In this document: positions 62,270 through 64,000 of the stretch, one piece after another | Layout of the letters: every line of letters begins with the position of its first letter | Position numbering within the stretch: position 1 is the stretch's first letter | NCBI GenBank assembly: GCA_964433755.1 | Contig: CAYSSR010000005.1 | Coordinates: 1-64,000 of the forward strand | DNA length: 64,000 bases | Direction: 5' to 3' | Origin: JAUVXJ01 sp964433755 | Lineage (GTDB): Bacteria; Chloroflexota; Anaerolineae; UBA7937; B3-Chlor | Notes under the pieces: model-generated | What the model was told of the DNA's origin: nothing | Databases searched by the model: none | What the model saw: only the letters and a program-made list of their open reading frames with translations | Position numbers and translations under genes: made by a program

Positions 62270-62639
62270 GGCGAACGTGGCGCTGAGGCGGCTGGGAGTG
62301 TGGGCTGAGAGACGGCTGTGTCCAGTGCTGATGGTCTGACATGTGCCGGGGAACAAGATAGTGGGCTGGAACGCGGTCTATAGATGCGGATTCTGCCACA
62401 AGTGGAGAGTAGAGGGCGGGACAAAGTGTGGAAAAGTGCGCAACCAGCAAGAGTGATGTCTCGGTGAGTGGAGACGTGGTGAAGGCAGGGCTGATGGAGA
62501 TGAGCTGGAGGCGGGCGAGCTGAAGGTTTGGCCTACGCTCTGGATGGGGACAAGCGACGGCCTGTGAACCGTTGCCCTTCGCCAGGATCGCAGAGGACAG
62601 GAAAGGACGAGAGAAGGAGGCGGAAGACCCAGCAACACA
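62270..62639 (-). other. Intergenic interval between the glycosyltransferase operator and the nuo terminator
   Basis: No gene or clear signal seen in about 370 nt. Confidence 0.5.
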
Positions 62640-62664
62640 AATGCCACCCCAGCGGGGTGGCATT
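62640..62664 (-). terminator. Hairpin terminator of the nuo operon
   Basis: A perfect 11-bp stem AATGCCACCCC / GGGGTGGCATT with a 3-nt loop lies 34 nt after the nuoN stop. The T-tract on the minus strand is short (ATTTGTGTTG), so efficiency is uncertain. Confidence 0.7.
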
Positions 62665-62697
62665 CATCTGTCCATTCCTGAAGAAGATCGAAGGTTA

Positions 62698-63999
62698 CTA
62701 CGGCACCATGGCCAGTATGGTTGTGACCGACTGGTTGACCAGGTCGATGAGCGGCTGCGGGTAGAGGCCAATGAGCATTACCAGTACCACGGAGATGATC
62801 ACCGCAACCATGGGGAAGCGCGGCAGGGCCAGCCGGTCCTCGACGGCCGGCGGAAGGAAGAACATCTGCCGCACGATGTTGAAGTAGTAGACCACAGAGA
62901 TGACGCTGTTCAGCACGCCCACGATGGCCAGGTAGTAGTATCCCGCGTCCACCGCTGAGCCGAACACGAACAGCTTGCCCACAAAACCGGCCGTCGGCGG
63001 CAGTCCCGCCAGAGACATGAAGAAGATGACCATCATTCCAGCCAGGGCGGGAGCGCGCCTCACCAGGCCCTTGTAGTCGTCTATCTCGTCGGAGTTGGTC
63101 ACGTGGGAGAAAGCAATGACGGCGATGAAGACTCCCGCATTGGTGAAGAGGTAGGCCATCAGATACAACAGGACCCCGTGGACGCCACTGATGGTGACGT
63201 AGGGGCCGATGCTCACGATGCCCACCAGAATGTAGCCTGCCTGGGCGATGCTGGAGTAGGCCAGCATACGTTTGATGTTGGTCTGCCTCATGGCGGTGAG
63301 ATTGCCCAGGGTCATGGTGACCAGGGAGATGCCCATGAGGATGGCTACCCAATCGAAGTGGAACAGCGGCACCCCGGTCAGGAGTACCCTGAGCAGTATG
63401 GAGAAGCCCATGGCCTTGGGACCCACCGAGAGGAAGGTGGCCACCGGAGTGGGTGCGCCCTCGTAGGCGTCGGGAGACCACTGGTGGAAAGGCACCAGCG
63501 CCATCTTGAACGAGAACCCGGCCAGCATGAGCAGGATCGCCGGCAAGATCAGAAAGCGGGTGGGGGCCGCGTTGGCCTGTGTGGCAACCAGGACGTAGGA
63601 GATCTCCGCCAGATCAGTAGTGCCCGTAGCTCCGTACATCAGCGACATGCCGTACAGCATGAGAGCGGAAGTGATTGCGCCGAACAGGAAGTACTTCAGC
63701 CCACCCTCGCTGGACTTGGTGTCGTCGCGGAAGAAGCCCACCAGCAGGTACGACGTCAGGCTCATGAATTCTATGGACAGGTAGATCATGATCAGGTTGG
63801 TGGAGCAGGCCATCAAGGTCATGGCTAGCGCCGCCAGCAGGAGCAGCCCGTAGAACTCGCCTCGATAGTGGGTGCGGGCCTTCATGTACTCCAGAGACGC
63901 CAGGATCACCAAACCCGCGGCCAGGGAGGCGATCACGGTGAAGTAGAGCGAGAAGGCATCCACCCTGACCATGCCGGAGAGCAGCGATGCGTTGGCGCC
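62698..63999 (-). CDS. nuoN: NADH-quinone oxidoreductase subunit N, 5' end outside the window
   Basis: The last 433 residues of NuoN, a proton-pumping membrane subunit of complex I. Many TM helices are visible, with the conserved Glu in YLSIEFMSL (TM5), Lys in FKMALVPFHQWSPDAYEGAPTP (TM7 and the HQW..D.Y.G.P motif) and Lys in GFVGKLF (TM12). The frame remains open to the window edge (codons for ASLLSGM before the first in-window ATG), so the true start lies beyond 64000. Being at the 3' end of the operon with a terminator after it, it marks the end of a nuo cluster. Confidence 0.95.
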   Translation of the reverse strand, partial: GANASLLSGMVRVDAFSLYFTVIASLAAGLVILASLEYMKARTHYRGEFYGLLLLAALAMTLMACSTNLIMIYLSIEFMSLTSYLLVGFFRDDTKSSEGGLKYFLFGAITSALMLYGMSLMYGATGTTDLAEISYVLVATQANAAPTRFLILPAILLMLAGFSFKMALVPFHQWSPDAYEGAPTPVATFLSVGPKAMGFSILLRVLLTGVPLFHFDWVAILMGISLVTMTLGNLTAMRQTNIKRMLAYSSIAQAGYILVGIVSIGPYVTISGVHGVLLYLMAYLFTNAGVFIAVIAFSHVTNSDEIDDYKGLVRRAPALAGMMVIFFMSLAGLPPTAGFVGKLFVFGSAVDAGYYYLAIVGVLNSVISVVYYFNIVRQMFFLPPAVEDRLALPRFPMVAVIISVVLVMLIGLYPQPLIDLVNQSVTTILAMVP

Positions 64000-64000
64000 C

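Noticed and set aside
1..64000. tRNA or rRNA genes
   Set aside because: No T-loop (GGTTCGAATCC-like) or rRNA-conserved stretch was seen on either strand by eye; a covariance-model search would be decisive.

Overview
The window is a stretch of a high-GC bacterial chromosome. The best guess for the host is an anaerobic or facultative member of the Chloroflexota (Anaerolineae-like). The reasons are the mix of genes, Asp/Glu-rich high-GC coding sequence, a secreted protease ending in YLPLVLG (a C-terminal motif I associate with secreted proteins of that phylum), dispersed GTAGGGGCGGG palindromes, and oxygen-sensitive enzymes (glycyl radical enzyme, ferredoxin-type proteins). No rRNA or tRNA was seen, so the assignment is an inference. 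Many genes have near-consensus sigma70-type promoters, usually with a 17-bp spacer. These are listed separately because several of them decide the start codon.

Layout. 1-6.4 kb: a META-domain lipoprotein, then a less GC-rich signalling island with a GAF-GAF histidine kinase (the GAF segment is perfectly duplicated), a response regulator fused to a kinase-like domain that lacks key residues, and a second response regulator. 6.4-17.2 kb: amino-acid metabolism, comprising a saccharopine-dehydrogenase-like enzyme, ornithine carbamoyltransferase, a URO-D-type protein, RidA, a CGGC protein, a trans-4-hydroxyproline dehydratase-like glycyl radical enzyme with its activase, ornithine aminotransferase and an M20 amidohydrolase. 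Together they suggest a route hydroxyproline -> pyrroline-5-carboxylate/glutamate semialdehyde <-> ornithine <-> citrulline. 17.4-19.2 kb: a solitary OLD-like ATPase with a TOPRIM-like C-terminus. 19.3-26.4 kb: a molybdopterin oxidoreductase, Nudix hydrolase, two SDRs, a metallo-beta-lactamase-fold protein that looks leaderless, PhoU and an IclR regulator.

26.5-30.4 kb: a PEP-CTERM exported protein, then a tight group of a SAM methyltransferase, a membrane corrinoid protein of the HgcA type fused to an HgcB-like ferredoxin, and a zinc alcohol dehydrogenase. This group is the most unusual thing in the window. 30.5-41.5 kb: RarA, a PAS/GAF/GGDEF sensor, a stand-alone type IIG restriction-modification protein, and small membrane proteins including an MscL with a zinc ribbon. 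41.7-46.4 kb: a cupin, rhodanese, metallo-beta-lactamase/rhodanese fusion, SRPBCC protein and flavin disulfide reductase, which looks like a sulfane-sulfur group. 46.5-55 kb: a second PEP-CTERM protein, PolX, a decayed repeat field, a 39-residue membrane protein, YihY, a GH3 lipoprotein and a papain-like protease. 55-64 kb: a MurE-type ligase, a membrane protein plus c-type cytochrome pair, an SDR remnant, a methyltransferase, a PNPOx-like protein, a giant fusion of a cellulose-synthase-like GT2 with a GT-C glycosyltransferase behind an 11-bp repeat operator candidate, and the 3' end of a nuo operon (NuoN).
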